A program made the position numbers and the translations under genes. This document shows positions 16,628 to 25,957 of a stretch of DNA of 39,777 nucleotides, in pieces. How positions within the stretch are numbered: position 1 is the stretch's first letter; every line of letters starts with the position of its first letter. The DNA is from Plectonema radiosum NIES-515. Lineage in GTDB: Bacteria; Cyanobacteriota; Cyanobacteriia; Cyanobacteriales; Nostocaceae. The notes under the pieces are model-generated. The model was not told the origin of the DNA, ran no database searches, and worked only from the letters and a program-made list of their open reading frames with translations. The DNA lies in contig NZ_JAOWRF010000232.1 of assembly GCF_025753815.1 (NCBI RefSeq), forward strand, positions 1-39,777, written 5' to 3'.

Positions 16628-17446
16628 TTACATTTTTTTGCTCTTTATCAAAGATGCGATGTTAATACCTTTATCTTTTTTAACTCCTGACCAAGGATTT
16701 TCGTAAAGCTGAAATCTTTGCTTTACAATTAACCACAAAAATGGAATAGCATCTAACAGATACCTCTTCCAGAGTCGCTGAGGTTCTCTTAACAGCCGAT
16801 AAAGCCACTCTAGACCAACTTGACTCATCCAATCAGGCGATCGCTTAATATTACCTGCCTCAAAACTGATAGTTGCACCAATCGCCAAAAATACTTTGAT
16901 TTTTTTCAATTGCTTTTTATATTTAGCAATCCACATTTCTTGCTTAGGTGCGCCTACACCAATTGCTAAAACTGTAGCATCTGAAGAATTAATCAGTTGA
17001 ACAATCTCTTGACACTCCTCTTCATTTTTCTCAAATCCAAAGGACGGCGAGTGTGCCGCAACTACAATATTTCTACCTACCTTTGAATTAATCTTTTCTT
17101 GAGCTATCTTAACTACATCTGCCTCAGCACCCAGCAAAAATATTTTGATTTTGTCATCATGCTGGTAATAAGTGTAAAATGCTGGAAATAAATCCGAACC
17201 AGAAATTTTTTCGTGTATCGGTGTCTTCAAAAAACTCGATACATACATCAACACTTTACTATCACAAACTCTATAATCTGCATCTTGATAAACAAGATAA
17301 AAATCTTGATTTTTCTGCAATTTCATCACGTGATCCACGTTGGGGGTAAACACAACACCGCCGATTCGCAGATTTTCTAGCAATTCGACCATTGTTATGT
17401 TGTTGATGGTCACATTTAGTAAGTTAACTTGTCTCATCATCACCAT
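16628..17446 (-). CDS. WecG/TagA/CpsF family glycosyltransferase
   Basis: 272-residue GT26-family enzyme, which transfers a sugar (ManNAc, ManNAcA or similar in characterised members) onto a lipid-linked acceptor at the cytoplasmic membrane. Signature parts are visible: FTPNVDHVMKLQ, KISGSDLFPAFY, VLAIGVGAPKQEMWIAKYKK and VGLEWLYRLLREPQRLWKRY. It is the first gene of the minus-strand exopolysaccharide cluster and precedes wzc by 108 bp, so it probably adds the second sugar after an initiating transferase coded elsewhere. Several in-frame starts lie close together (MVMMRQ); the third ATG may equally be used. The long AT-rich region upstream (17447-18041) probably holds the cluster promoter. 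Confidence 0.9.
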   Translation of the reverse strand: MVMMRQVNLLNVTINNITMVELLENLRIGGVVFTPNVDHVMKLQKNQDFYLVYQDADYRVCDSKVLMYVSSFLKTPIHEKISGSDLFPAFYTYYQHDDKIKIFLLGAEADVVKIAQEKINSKVGRNIVVAAHSPSFGFEKNEEECQEIVQLINSSDATVLAIGVGAPKQEMWIAKYKKQLKKIKVFLAIGATISFEAGNIKRSPDWMSQVGLEWLYRLLREPQRLWKRYLLDAIPFLWLIVKQRFQLYENPWSGVKKDKGINIASLIKSKKM

Positions 17447-18041
17447 TAAAACAACTAAGCCTGCGGGACAAAACTGTTTTTAGTGACCAACTAACCAAGC
17501 TCTTTTAACTAGGGAAATCGAACAGAACATAATGAATGCACCCATCCATGATTACAAAATACAGCTTTCCAACATTGCAATTTCAACAATAACTTAAACA
17601 AACATTTCAACTAAAGTAATTTTTAATTGCTTAGTTACTTTGTTATTTGCTGTATCTATGTACATTTTCTATTGCCACAAATAAATATACCTTTTTCTGT
17701 GTATATTTCAAATAGATAATATAAAGTTAATATGTAGAGACTAAAATCTTTTTTAAAGAAACTGTAAAGTTTTGGTAAAAAGCCCGGATTGAAAGAAAAA
17801 AACTGGAACTAAAACTAGGTTTATTAACTCAAGGAAATGTCATGCTAGGTCTGGGTTTCGGCATTTAAGAAGTAGAGCTATTTAAGGAAAAATGCGATCC
17901 TAGTATTTACGGCTACGTAAATACCCCATAAACTTAATCAAAGCAAAAATGTAGTCGAATAAAGTCGGATATTATAACAAAAAAATCTGACTTCGGGCAG
18001 AATTTATTCAGGAGTGGGGAGTGGGGAGTGGGAATAGGCTT
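17447..18041. other. AT-rich intergenic region upstream of the exopolysaccharide cluster
   Basis: No coding frame of note. It should carry the promoter for the minus-strand cluster, but no confident sigma-factor boxes were picked out. A 9-bp perfect palindrome with a 4-nt loop lies at 17903-17924 (GTATTTACG and its complement) and could be an operator or a hairpin. A short heptamer array of GGGGAGT type occupies 18011-18032 next to the amidase stop codon. Confidence 0.5.
18011..18032 (+). repeat. Short GGGGAGT heptamer repeat (STRR type)
   Basis: Three units of GGGGAGT in tandem, directly downstream of the amidase gene. It is the same class of heptanucleotide repeat as the arrays near 26860 and 27221. 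Confidence 0.7.
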
Positions 18042-19826
18042 TTAACGATCGCTTTTAAACCACTCAACAATAGCTTTCGCGATCGATGAAGCTTCTTTCT
18101 TTTGTTCAGAGGGATTTGTCACCAATTCAAATTCATCAGGATTACTCATAAAACCCAACTCCAACAACACCGACGGCGTACTTGTTGGACGCGTCAACGC
18201 CAAGTTATCCCAGAATACACCATAGGAAGGGCGTTTTAACTTCTTGACTATGTAATTATGTAAAAATATAGCTAAACTGTGGGCTTGGGGATGATACCAA
18301 AAAGCAGCAAAACCTTTGATTTTTTCAGCATCACCATCATCAGGTAAAGAATTATGATGAATGGAAATAGAAATTGCTGGTTCTTCTCGATCAATAATTG
18401 TTTGGCGATCGCCTAAAGAAACTTCCTTATCATCGGACCGTGTCATCACCACCGTTGCCCCTCGTTTTACCAACTCATCTTTGAGCAACTTCGACACAAC
18501 CAAATTTAAGTCTTTTTCTAAATACCCAGTTGGACCACTTGCACCAGATTCTTTCCCACCGTGTCCCGGATCGAGTAAAATCTTGATGCCAGATAGTGGC
18601 TTGTCATTTTTGCGGATTTCTGGGGGTTGACGCAAAGACAAAACTAAACTTGTTCCGTCGTATCTCAGCTTGTATCCCCACTGTTGATTTCTTTTGAGGT
18701 TAAAAGTATATTGCACGCTTCCTTGGGGCAACTGCTGCCAATCTAGGCGAGAAATTAAGGCGTTATCAACACTCCTGATAATGTCTGTTTGTGCTGTGGT
18801 ATTGTAAAGCGTGAGGGTGAGAAAGCGATCGCCTTGCTGTACGCTAACGGGTACAGCAACTTGCAACGGAAAAACTATTTCCGTCGCATTCGCAAGTTGA
18901 CGATATCCCACACTGCGAATAATTGTTTTTGGTGGAACTGCACCTGATAAAATGCGAGTTTCCTTACGATTAATCCAAGCACCATAATCCAAGCGTAACC
19001 ATTCACCTTCAAAACCTGTGACTGTGGCGCGTGTTTGTTTGGGTAAAGGTGTTAATCTAGAATAATCTGTACTCGGACCAGTACGAGCAACTCCAGCATC
19101 TACCGTCACCTCAGCAACTTGTAATTGCGTGGGTGAGAGAATTTTAATTTTTCCTTCACCGAGTTGAGTTATGGTTTTACCATTCAGCGTTAGTTGAAAT
19201 TCAGGTTGTCCCACATCGGCAGCAGCATTTATAGTAGTGCAAGCCTCGTACTTGCCAACGTTAGATTGGGTCTTTGGTTGATTATTTCCCGTTAGTGCGG
19301 CTAAATTGCTTGGGAGTTGTGGTTGTTGTGGTTGAGGTAAAAGAGGAATAGTTTGATTTGCCACTTTGACAGATACTGTGGCATCTTGGGGTGCGATCGC
19401 GCTAAAACAAATGAGTTCCCCCGCTAGTTTAGCAATATCCGCTGCTGGAGTGAGAGAATTTTTGGCAAAAGCTAACCCTTTTGGTATCTCAGGTAAGGAA
19501 GATATCCTTGTCACCTTAATTTGACGCTCTTGATTTTGATAGCGCACAGTAAAGAGATTCTCTCCTAACTGTAAGGGGAAATTTGGGGCAAAATGCCCAC
19601 CTTTGCTGCGAGTTATGGGTTTACCATTGATGAGAACTTCTCCATTTGGAGGTGCTGTACCCAGAAAGAAAATTTTTTCTTCGCTGGTTTGGTAGTTTGC
19701 TGTGGGAAAAACTATATTGAGAGATTGCTCTTGAGCCAATGTTGGGGAGGATATGACTATAGAGCCTAATAATACCAATCCGAAAACACTTTTCACAACC
19801 AAATTAAAGAAAATCGAATAATACAA
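18042..19826 (-). CDS. N-acetylmuramoyl-L-alanine amidase (AmiC-like)
   Basis: 594-residue exported zinc amidase that cleaves the amide between muramic acid and L-alanine in peptidoglycan, used in cell separation and, in filamentous cyanobacteria, in making septal pores. A signal peptide is visible (hydrophobic core VFGLVLLGSIVISSPTLA, cleavage near AQEQ). Next come beta-rich N-terminal domains, an SH3-type segment around residues 240-295 (VARTGPSTDYSRL, EGEWLRLDYGAW), an AMIN-like region and an Amidase_3 domain from about residue 413. Likely zinc and catalytic residues are His422 (LDPGHGG), Glu437 (YLEKD), His490 or His491 (SIHHN) and Glu556 (LLELGF). It is divergent from pyrG, with 57 bp between the starts. 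The AmiC name is by architecture, not by proven orthology. Confidence 0.9.
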   Translation of the reverse strand: MYYSIFFNLVVKSVFGLVLLGSIVISSPTLAQEQSLNIVFPTANYQTSEEKIFFLGTAPPNGEVLINGKPITRSKGGHFAPNFPLQLGENLFTVRYQNQERQIKVTRISSLPEIPKGLAFAKNSLTPAADIAKLAGELICFSAIAPQDATVSVKVANQTIPLLPQPQQPQLPSNLAALTGNNQPKTQSNVGKYEACTTINAAADVGQPEFQLTLNGKTITQLGEGKIKILSPTQLQVAEVTVDAGVARTGPSTDYSRLTPLPKQTRATVTGFEGEWLRLDYGAWINRKETRILSGAVPPKTIIRSVGYRQLANATEIVFPLQVAVPVSVQQGDRFLTLTLYNTTAQTDIIRSVDNALISRLDWQQLPQGSVQYTFNLKRNQQWGYKLRYDGTSLVLSLRQPPEIRKNDKPLSGIKILLDPGHGGKESGASGPTGYLEKDLNLVVSKLLKDELVKRGATVVMTRSDDKEVSLGDRQTIIDREEPAISISIHHNSLPDDGDAEKIKGFAAFWYHPQAHSLAIFLHNYIVKKLKRPSYGVFWDNLALTRPTSTPSVLLELGFMSNPDEFELVTNPSEQKKEASSIAKAIVEWFKSDR

Positions 19827-19859
19827 TTACTGTGGCACAATGACGGCATGTATTTTTAG

Positions 19860-21521
<1,662 letters not shown>

Positions 21522-21538
21522 AGGGCATGAACCTAGGA

Positions 21539-21626
21539 AAACCTCACCCTGTCCGTTCCGGACATCCCTCTCCGCAAGTTCGGAGAGGGAAAGATTTACC
21601 CTACGGGTAAAGCGAGGGTGAGGTTT
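21539..21626. repeat. Nested hairpin repeat downstream of pyrG
   Basis: Twelve-base inverted repeats (AAACCTCACCCT and complement) at 21539-21550 and 21615-21626 enclose a second perfect 10-bp hairpin at 21565-21574/21581-21590. It has the form of a dispersed cyanobacterial palindromic repeat and may also end the pyrG transcript. Confidence 0.65.
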
Positions 21627-21694
21627 AGGTTTTGGGCTTTTAGAGTCAATCTGAATAAGGCAACGGGATATTCTTTATGAGTTGCACCACTCTT

Positions 21695-21806
21695 AATACG
21701 GTTCGCTTAAGGATTTTTCGTGGTGATTTAGGGCATGTAGAGACGCGATACCCTTGGGTCTCTACAAGGTTTTTGGTTTATCGAATTTTCTTATCCGAAC
21801 CGTATT
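21695..21806. repeat. 112-bp inverted-repeat element with nested hairpin
   Basis: Eleven-base inverted repeats AATACGGTTCG (21695-21705) and its complement (21796-21806) bound the element. A second palindrome, beginning GTAGAGACG and ending GTCTCTAC (21738-21766), sits inside it. One terminal half (CCGAACCGTATTG) recurs at 140-152, so this is a dispersed family. It has no coding capacity. Confidence 0.65.
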
Positions 21807-21860
21807 GGCACTACTCTTAACTGTAACCCGCAGTCCCGCCCTGAACTAAAGTTCGGGCTA

Positions 21861-21925
21861 ATAGCTTAAGTCCACTAAAGTGGACTAATAAAGGATTTTA
21901 GTCCACTTTAGTGGACTTAAGCTAT
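21861..21925. repeat. Perfect 27-bp inverted repeat with 11-nt spacer
   Basis: Arms at 21861-21887 and 21899-21925 are exact reverse complements. Each arm itself contains the palindrome TCCACTAAAGTGGA. This would give a very stable stem or cruciform. It lies mid-way between pyrG and the TPR-CHAT gene, which read in the same direction, so it may act as a terminator, though no T run follows. Confidence 0.8.
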
Positions 21926-21979
21926 GAGCCAGGGAATTTATTCCTTGGCGGTTGTTGCCACTGATGCAAGATTTGGGTT

Positions 21980-22201
21980 TCTTGCACCGGACGATTAAAA
22001 TCGCGGCTACACAAACTTAGTCCGCGAAGGCGGACTAATATAGCGTTCTTCTTTGCGTCTTTGCTACGAGTGCGTGAGACAAAAAATTGCATAAATCTTG
22101 CACCGGACGATTAAAATCGCGGCTATATAAACAAAGTCCGCCTTCGCGGACTAATATAGCGTTCTTCTTTGCGGCTTTGCGTGAGACAAAAAATTGCATA
22201 A
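21980..22201 (+). repeat. Two tandem copies of a ~110-bp repeat with reversed hairpin loop
   Basis: Unit 1 (21980-22095) and unit 2 (22096-22201) are nearly identical apart from a few substitutions and a 9-bp deletion in unit 2. Each has a short hairpin, AGTCCGC-loop-GCGGACT; the loop is GAAG in unit 1 and CTTC in unit 2, meaning the loop strand is reversed between copies. The units also share ATTAAAATCGCGGC and GACAAAAAATTGCATAA. No coding frame is supported. Confidence 0.7.
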
Positions 22202-22266
22202 GCCCAAAAGTGCGAGATATATGTTTTAGGTAGATAATCAGACTCACACCGCCCTGAGAAATACTT

Positions 22267-24624
22267 ATGCATCGACAAAACCTGCGCCTCACCTTCGTTG
22301 TGCTACTCACCGCTGTTTTGATGCCTTTCTCTGCCAAGTTAACTGCACCATTCCAAGCGTCGCAGGTGTTGGCGCAAACAACCGATCCCCGGAAAGCTGA
22401 AGCACACAGACTGAATCAACAAGGTATTCAGCAGTATCAAACCAGTCAATTCGAGGCGGCATTACAGTCTTTCCAACAAGCATTAATTATCTACCGGGAA
22501 ATTAAAGACCGTCAAAGCGAAGGGTGGGCGCTGGGCAATCTGGGGATTGCTTACATTTACCTAGGAAACTACGCTAAAACAATTGAATATGAACAACAGT
22601 GGTTGGCGATCGCACAGGAAATTAAAGACCGTCAAGGCGAAAGTGCGGCGCTGGGCAATCTGGGTCTTACTTACAATTCCCTGGGGAATTACCCTAAAGC
22701 AATTGATTACCTACAGCAATCGTTGGCGATCACACGCGAAATTAAAGACCGTCAAGGCGAAAGTGCGGCGCTGGGTAATCTGGGTATTGCTTACATTTCG
22801 CTAGGGGACTACGCCAAAGGAATTGAATATGAAGAGCAACTTTTGGCGATCGCACGCGAAATTAAAGACCGTCAAAACGAAGGTTCGGCGCTGGGTAATC
22901 TGGGGGATGCTTACCTCGAACTAGGAAACTACGCTAAAGCAATTGAATATGAACAGCAGTGGTTGGCGATCGCACGACAAATTAAAGACCGTTCAAGCGA
23001 AGGTAAGGCGCTGGGCAATCTGGGTATTGCTTACAATTCCCTAGGGGACTACGCCAAAGGAATTGAATATGAAGAGCAACTTTTGGCGATCGCACGGGAA
23101 ATTAAAGACCGTCAAAGCGAGGGACAAGCCCTGAACAATCTGGGTGTTGCTCTGTTTAAATCTGGCAAACTTAGCCTAGCAGAGAGTACTTTAATTGAGG
23201 GCATTAAGGTTTATGAATCTCTACGCGGTGGATTAGAAGATATCAACAAAGTGTCTATTTCTGACACGCAAAGTAATACATACGAAACTTTACAAAAAGT
23301 CCTGATTGCTGAGAATAAAACCAATGCAGCGCTGGAAATTGCTGAACGGGGACGCGCTAGGGCATTTGTAGAGTTACTGAATAAGCGGTTATCACCAACA
23401 GATTCTCTAGCAAATAAACAATCTAATCCATCTATTGCCGAAATCAAACAAACTGCAAAAGCACAAAAGGCAACTTTGGTTCAATATTCAATTATTTACG
23501 ATGATTTCAAAGTTGAAGGTAAAAAACAAGCCAAGGAATCAGAACTTTATATTTGGGTAGTCAAACCTACAGGTGAAGTGACTTTTCGCAAAGCTGACTT
23601 GAAACCCCTATGGCAAAAAGAGAATACAACTCTTGACGACTTTGTAACCATCAGTCGTAAATCTATCGGTGCAAGAGGTCGCGGCGGTGTTGACGTGAGT
23701 TACAATCCGGCTGTGCAATCACAAAACCGATTTAAACAGCTTCACAACTTGTTAATCAAACCGATCGCCGATTTATTACCCACCAACCCCAACCAGCACG
23801 TTATTTTCATCCCCCAAGGTTCCCTATTCCTCGTTCCCTTCCCAGCTTTGCAAGATGCCAAGGGCAAATATTTAATTGAAAAACATACCATCCTCACTGC
23901 CCCGGCAATTCAGGTATTAGATTTAACCCATCGGCAGAGGGGGAGGGGGAGAGTGGGGGGGGGGGAGAGGGGGGGAATATTAATTGTGGGTAATCCTACT
24001 ATGCCTAGTGTGGCATTTGTACCGGGGGAGAAGCCGCAGCAATTGCCCAGTTTACCAGGTGCGGAAATGGAAGCAAAAGCGATCGCTACTCTTTTCAATA
24101 CCAAAGCGATTATCGGCAATCAAGCGACCAAAACAGCGATCGTTCAAAAAATGACCAAAGCCAGAATTGTGCATTTAGCCACCCACGGCTTATTGGATGA
24201 TTATAAACAACTGGGTGTACCGGGTGCGATCGCTCTTGCCCCAGACCCCCCTTCATCCCCCCTTACTAAGGGGGGAAACGAGGAAGGTAACGGTTTACTT
24301 ACAGCTTACGAAATCTTTGACCTAAAACTAAACGCCGAATTAATCGTTCTCAGCGCTTGTGACACTGGTAGAGGTAGAATTACAGGCGATGGCGTAATCG
24401 GGCTATCTCGTTCATTAATTACAGCAGGTGTCTCCAGCGTCATGGTGTCTTTGTGGAAAGTACCAGACGAACCCACAGCATCCCTAATGAGTGAATTTTA
24501 CAAAAATATTCAACATAATACAGATAAAGCCACAGCCTTACGTCAAGCCATGCTGACAACTATGAAAAAGAATCCTCAACCTTTAGACTGGGCTGCTTTT
24601 ACCCTGATTGGTGAGTCAGAATGA
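22267..24624 (+). CDS. TPR-CHAT domain protein (predicted caspase-like protease)
   Basis: 785-residue protein with a likely signal peptide or N-terminal anchor (FVVLLTAVLMPFSA, then LAQTTDP), at least six tandem 40-residue TPR units between about residues 45 and 300, and a C-terminal CHAT domain. CHAT proteins are caspase-related; the likely catalytic pair is His640 (HLATHG) and Cys698 (LSACDTG), both present, followed by GVIGLSRSLITAGVSSVMVS and LWKVPDEPTASLMSEFYKNI. TPR units typically read EIKDRQSEG...LGNLGIAY and bind partners. Two insertions look like non-family DNA: a G-rich stretch encoding RQRGRGRVGGG, and a palindromic C/G repeat encoding PDPPSSPLTKGGNEE. Function and substrate are unknown. 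Hairpin repeats flank the gene on both sides. Confidence 0.88.
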   Translation: MHRQNLRLTFVVLLTAVLMPFSAKLTAPFQASQVLAQTTDPRKAEAHRLNQQGIQQYQTSQFEAALQSFQQALIIYREIKDRQSEGWALGNLGIAYIYLGNYAKTIEYEQQWLAIAQEIKDRQGESAALGNLGLTYNSLGNYPKAIDYLQQSLAITREIKDRQGESAALGNLGIAYISLGDYAKGIEYEEQLLAIAREIKDRQNEGSALGNLGDAYLELGNYAKAIEYEQQWLAIARQIKDRSSEGKALGNLGIAYNSLGDYAKGIEYEEQLLAIAREIKDRQSEGQALNNLGVALFKSGKLSLAESTLIEGIKVYESLRGGLEDINKVSISDTQSNTYETLQKVLIAENKTNAALEIAERGRARAFVELLNKRLSPTDSLANKQSNPSIAEIKQTAKAQKATLVQYSIIYDDFKVEGKKQAKESELYIWVVKPTGEVTFRKADLKPLWQKENTTLDDFVTISRKSIGARGRGGVDVSYNPAVQSQNRFKQLHNLLIKPIADLLPTNPNQHVIFIPQGSLFLVPFPALQDAKGKYLIEKHTILTAPAIQVLDLTHRQRGRGRVGGGERGGILIVGNPTMPSVAFVPGEKPQQLPSLPGAEMEAKAIATLFNTKAIIGNQATKTAIVQKMTKARIVHLATHGLLDDYKQLGVPGAIALAPDPPSSPLTKGGNEEGNGLLTAYEIFDLKLNAELIVLSACDTGRGRITGDGVIGLSRSLITAGVSSVMVSLWKVPDEPTASLMSEFYKNIQHNTDKATALRQAMLTTMKKNPQPLDWAAFTLIGESE
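22501..23160 (+). repeat. 120-bp tandem DNA repeats coding for TPR units
   Basis: The phrase ATTAAAGACCGT recurs at 22501, 22621, 22741, 22861, 22981 and 23101, exactly 120 bp apart. Neighbouring and alternate units are very similar at DNA level, for example 22801-22860 against 23041-23100. Such identity indicates recent duplication or gene conversion among TPR units, and copy number probably varies between strains. Confidence 0.9.
23936..23978 (+). repeat. G-rich low-complexity insertion inside the CHAT protein gene
   Basis: A run of GGGGGAG-type units, including ten consecutive G, lies between the conserved LDLTH and ILIVGNP segments. It keeps the reading frame and encodes an Arg/Gly-rich linker. 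The homopolymer is prone to slippage and to sequencing error. Confidence 0.75.
24247..24276 (+). repeat. Palindromic CCCCCCTTA...AAGGGGGG repeat within a coding region
   Basis: A C-run/G-run palindrome of a type common between cyanobacterial genes lies in frame inside the CHAT domain, between catalytic His640 and Cys698. It encodes a Pro/Ser/Gly-rich loop without breaking the frame. Confidence 0.65.
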
Positions 24625-24695
24625 TTGACCCGTAGTAAGCGATTCATCGCTTATTTTGAGCACTAAAGTGCTCACTACGGTGCTCACTACGATCA
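24622..24695. terminator. Paired hairpins between convergent genes
   Basis: Two small hairpins lie here: TAAGCGATTCATCGCTTA at 24636-24653 and GAGCACTAAAGTGCTC at 24658-24673. An outer CGTAGT...ACTACG pairing and GATTG...CAATC surround them. They lie between the convergent TPR-CHAT and ROK genes and could end both transcripts; there is no clear T run. Confidence 0.5.
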
Positions 24696-24697
24696 AT

Positions 24698-25609
24698 CTA
24701 ACATCCTGAGTAGTGTTGCCATGCCAACTTCGCAGCACCCACTATTCCCGCAGAATTACCCAACTCAGCTTGCAATATTTGTAACCCCACGCGAGAAGTA
24801 GCCAGCACGCGTCGCTCAATTTCTGCCTTGACAGTTGGTACAAAAAATTCAAAACTAGCACTGACACCACCACCAAGAACGATCGCTTGCGGTGTCAATA
24901 CATATACCAAACTACTCAACCCAGCGCCTAAATCTTTACCATAAGTTTGCCAAAAAGTCAACGCTTCAGCATCTCCCGCTTGCGCCAAAGCGCCCAATTC
25001 CGCTGGCTCCTTCCCCGTGCGGCGACGAATTGCCACGACGGAGGTATACTGCTCCAAAGAGCCTTGATTACCGCTATTACACACCGGACCTGAGGGATTT
25101 AAGGTAATTAAACCCAACTCTCCAGCGGCTCCTAAATGCCCAACAAACAATTTACCATCAAGAATAACCGCCCCACCAACACCAGTTCCCAAAGTCAGCA
25201 AAATCAGGTTTTGAAAATGGCGACCGGCGCCTAACCAAGCTTCTCCCAACCCCGCACAGTTAGCATCATTAGCGAGAATTGTCAATTTCCCAGTTTTCGC
25301 TTCTAACCAATCAGCTAAGGGGACATCATGCCATCCTGTCAGATTGATGGCAACTTTGGCAATGCGTCCAGCAGCATCCGCAGGACCGGGAGTACCGACA
25401 CCGATCGCCATGCTAAGATTATCTGGGTCAAGTTGAGCGATCGCATCCACCATCACCGCCATCACAGCTTCAGGTGTCGCTGGTTGGGGAGTTGCCACAG
25501 TCAAAGATTGCAAACAAGCACCATCAGCCCTAAATCGCCCTAACTTAATCGCCGTTCCCCCCAAGTCAATGCCGATTACTTGAGAATTCACCACATTAAA
25601 CCCAATCAT
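24698..25609 (-). CDS. ROK family sugar kinase (glucokinase-like)
   Basis: 303-residue actin-fold kinase of the ROK family, predicted to phosphorylate glucose or a related sugar with ATP (or polyphosphate). The phosphate-binding loop is VIGIDLGGTAIKLGRF, the catalytic Asp is in LANDANCAGLGEAWLGAG, the second glycine loop is LTLGTGVGGAVILDG, and IVLGGGVSASFEF is near the end. The family zinc motif is altered: where most members have a His and C-x-C-G-x2-G-C-x-E, this protein has GELGLITL and GPVCNSGNQGSLEQ, so the His and two of three Cys are missing. The zinc may be dispensable, or the substrate may differ. The start is uncertain; a later GTG is possible. It is convergent with the TPR-CHAT gene. 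Confidence 0.87.
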   Translation of the reverse strand: MIGFNVVNSQVIGIDLGGTAIKLGRFRADGACLQSLTVATPQPATPEAVMAVMVDAIAQLDPDNLSMAIGVGTPGPADAAGRIAKVAINLTGWHDVPLADWLEAKTGKLTILANDANCAGLGEAWLGAGRHFQNLILLTLGTGVGGAVILDGKLFVGHLGAAGELGLITLNPSGPVCNSGNQGSLEQYTSVVAIRRRTGKEPAELGALAQAGDAEALTFWQTYGKDLGAGLSSLVYVLTPQAIVLGGGVSASFEFFVPTVKAEIERRVLATSRVGLQILQAELGNSAGIVGAAKLAWQHYSGC

Positions 25610-25645
25610 CGCAAATTTTCAGATTTCAAAAGCATCTTAGCCCCT

Positions 25646-25837
25646 TTAGGTCTTAGGGCGAAAATCTTCTAATTCCGTTTGCTTGGGTGCAGCACTGAAT
25701 GCAGCCACAGTCAAGGGATGAAAACTAGATTTAGCCTGGAAAGATGTTACCGGCGCACCTCGTAAAATACCTGTAAGAGCGACAGAAAGCATAAATCCAC
25801 CAGCAGCAGCCACAATTAAAGAAAGGTTATCTTTCAC
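25646..25837 (-). CDS. Small hypothetical membrane protein
   Basis: 63-residue frame with a hydrophobic N-terminal segment (LSLIVAAAGGFMLSVALTGI) followed by a polar Pro/Ser/Thr-containing tail ending EDFRPKT. It has an ATG start and lies 36 bp upstream of the ROK gene on the same strand, so the two are probably cotranscribed. The pattern fits a single-pass membrane protein or an uncleaved signal anchor. I do not recognise the family. Coding is supported by the clear hydrophobic-then-polar layout and operon position, but not proven. Confidence 0.55.
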   Translation of the reverse strand: MKDNLSLIVAAAGGFMLSVALTGILRGAPVTSFQAKSSFHPLTVAAFSAAPKQTELEDFRPKT

Positions 25838-25882
25838 ACAAATCTCTCATTCAGAAAATACAACAGTTGTTGGTTGTTGGTT

Positions 25883-25943
25883 ATCCACCATCCACCATCC
25901 ACTATCAACTATCCACCATCAACTATCAACTATCCACCAACTA
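25883..25943. repeat. Degenerate heptamer array (ATCCACC/ATCAACT)
   Basis: About eight tandem seven-base units alternating ATCCACC, ATCCACT and ATCAACT lie between the small membrane protein gene and the ABC permease stop. This is a typical cyanobacterial short tandem repeat. No function is evident. Confidence 0.75.
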
Positions 25944-25957
25944 CTAACCAATTCAAA

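Noticed and set aside
21861-22201. Possible CRISPR array in the repeat-rich spacer
   Set aside because: The repeats are palindromic dispersed elements and a two-copy tandem unit; there are no regular repeat-spacer units and no cas genes.
22035-22337. 100-codon minus-strand frame over the repeats upstream of the TPR-CHAT gene
   Set aside because: It is made of translated palindromic repeats and overlaps the signal-peptide region of the TPR-CHAT gene.
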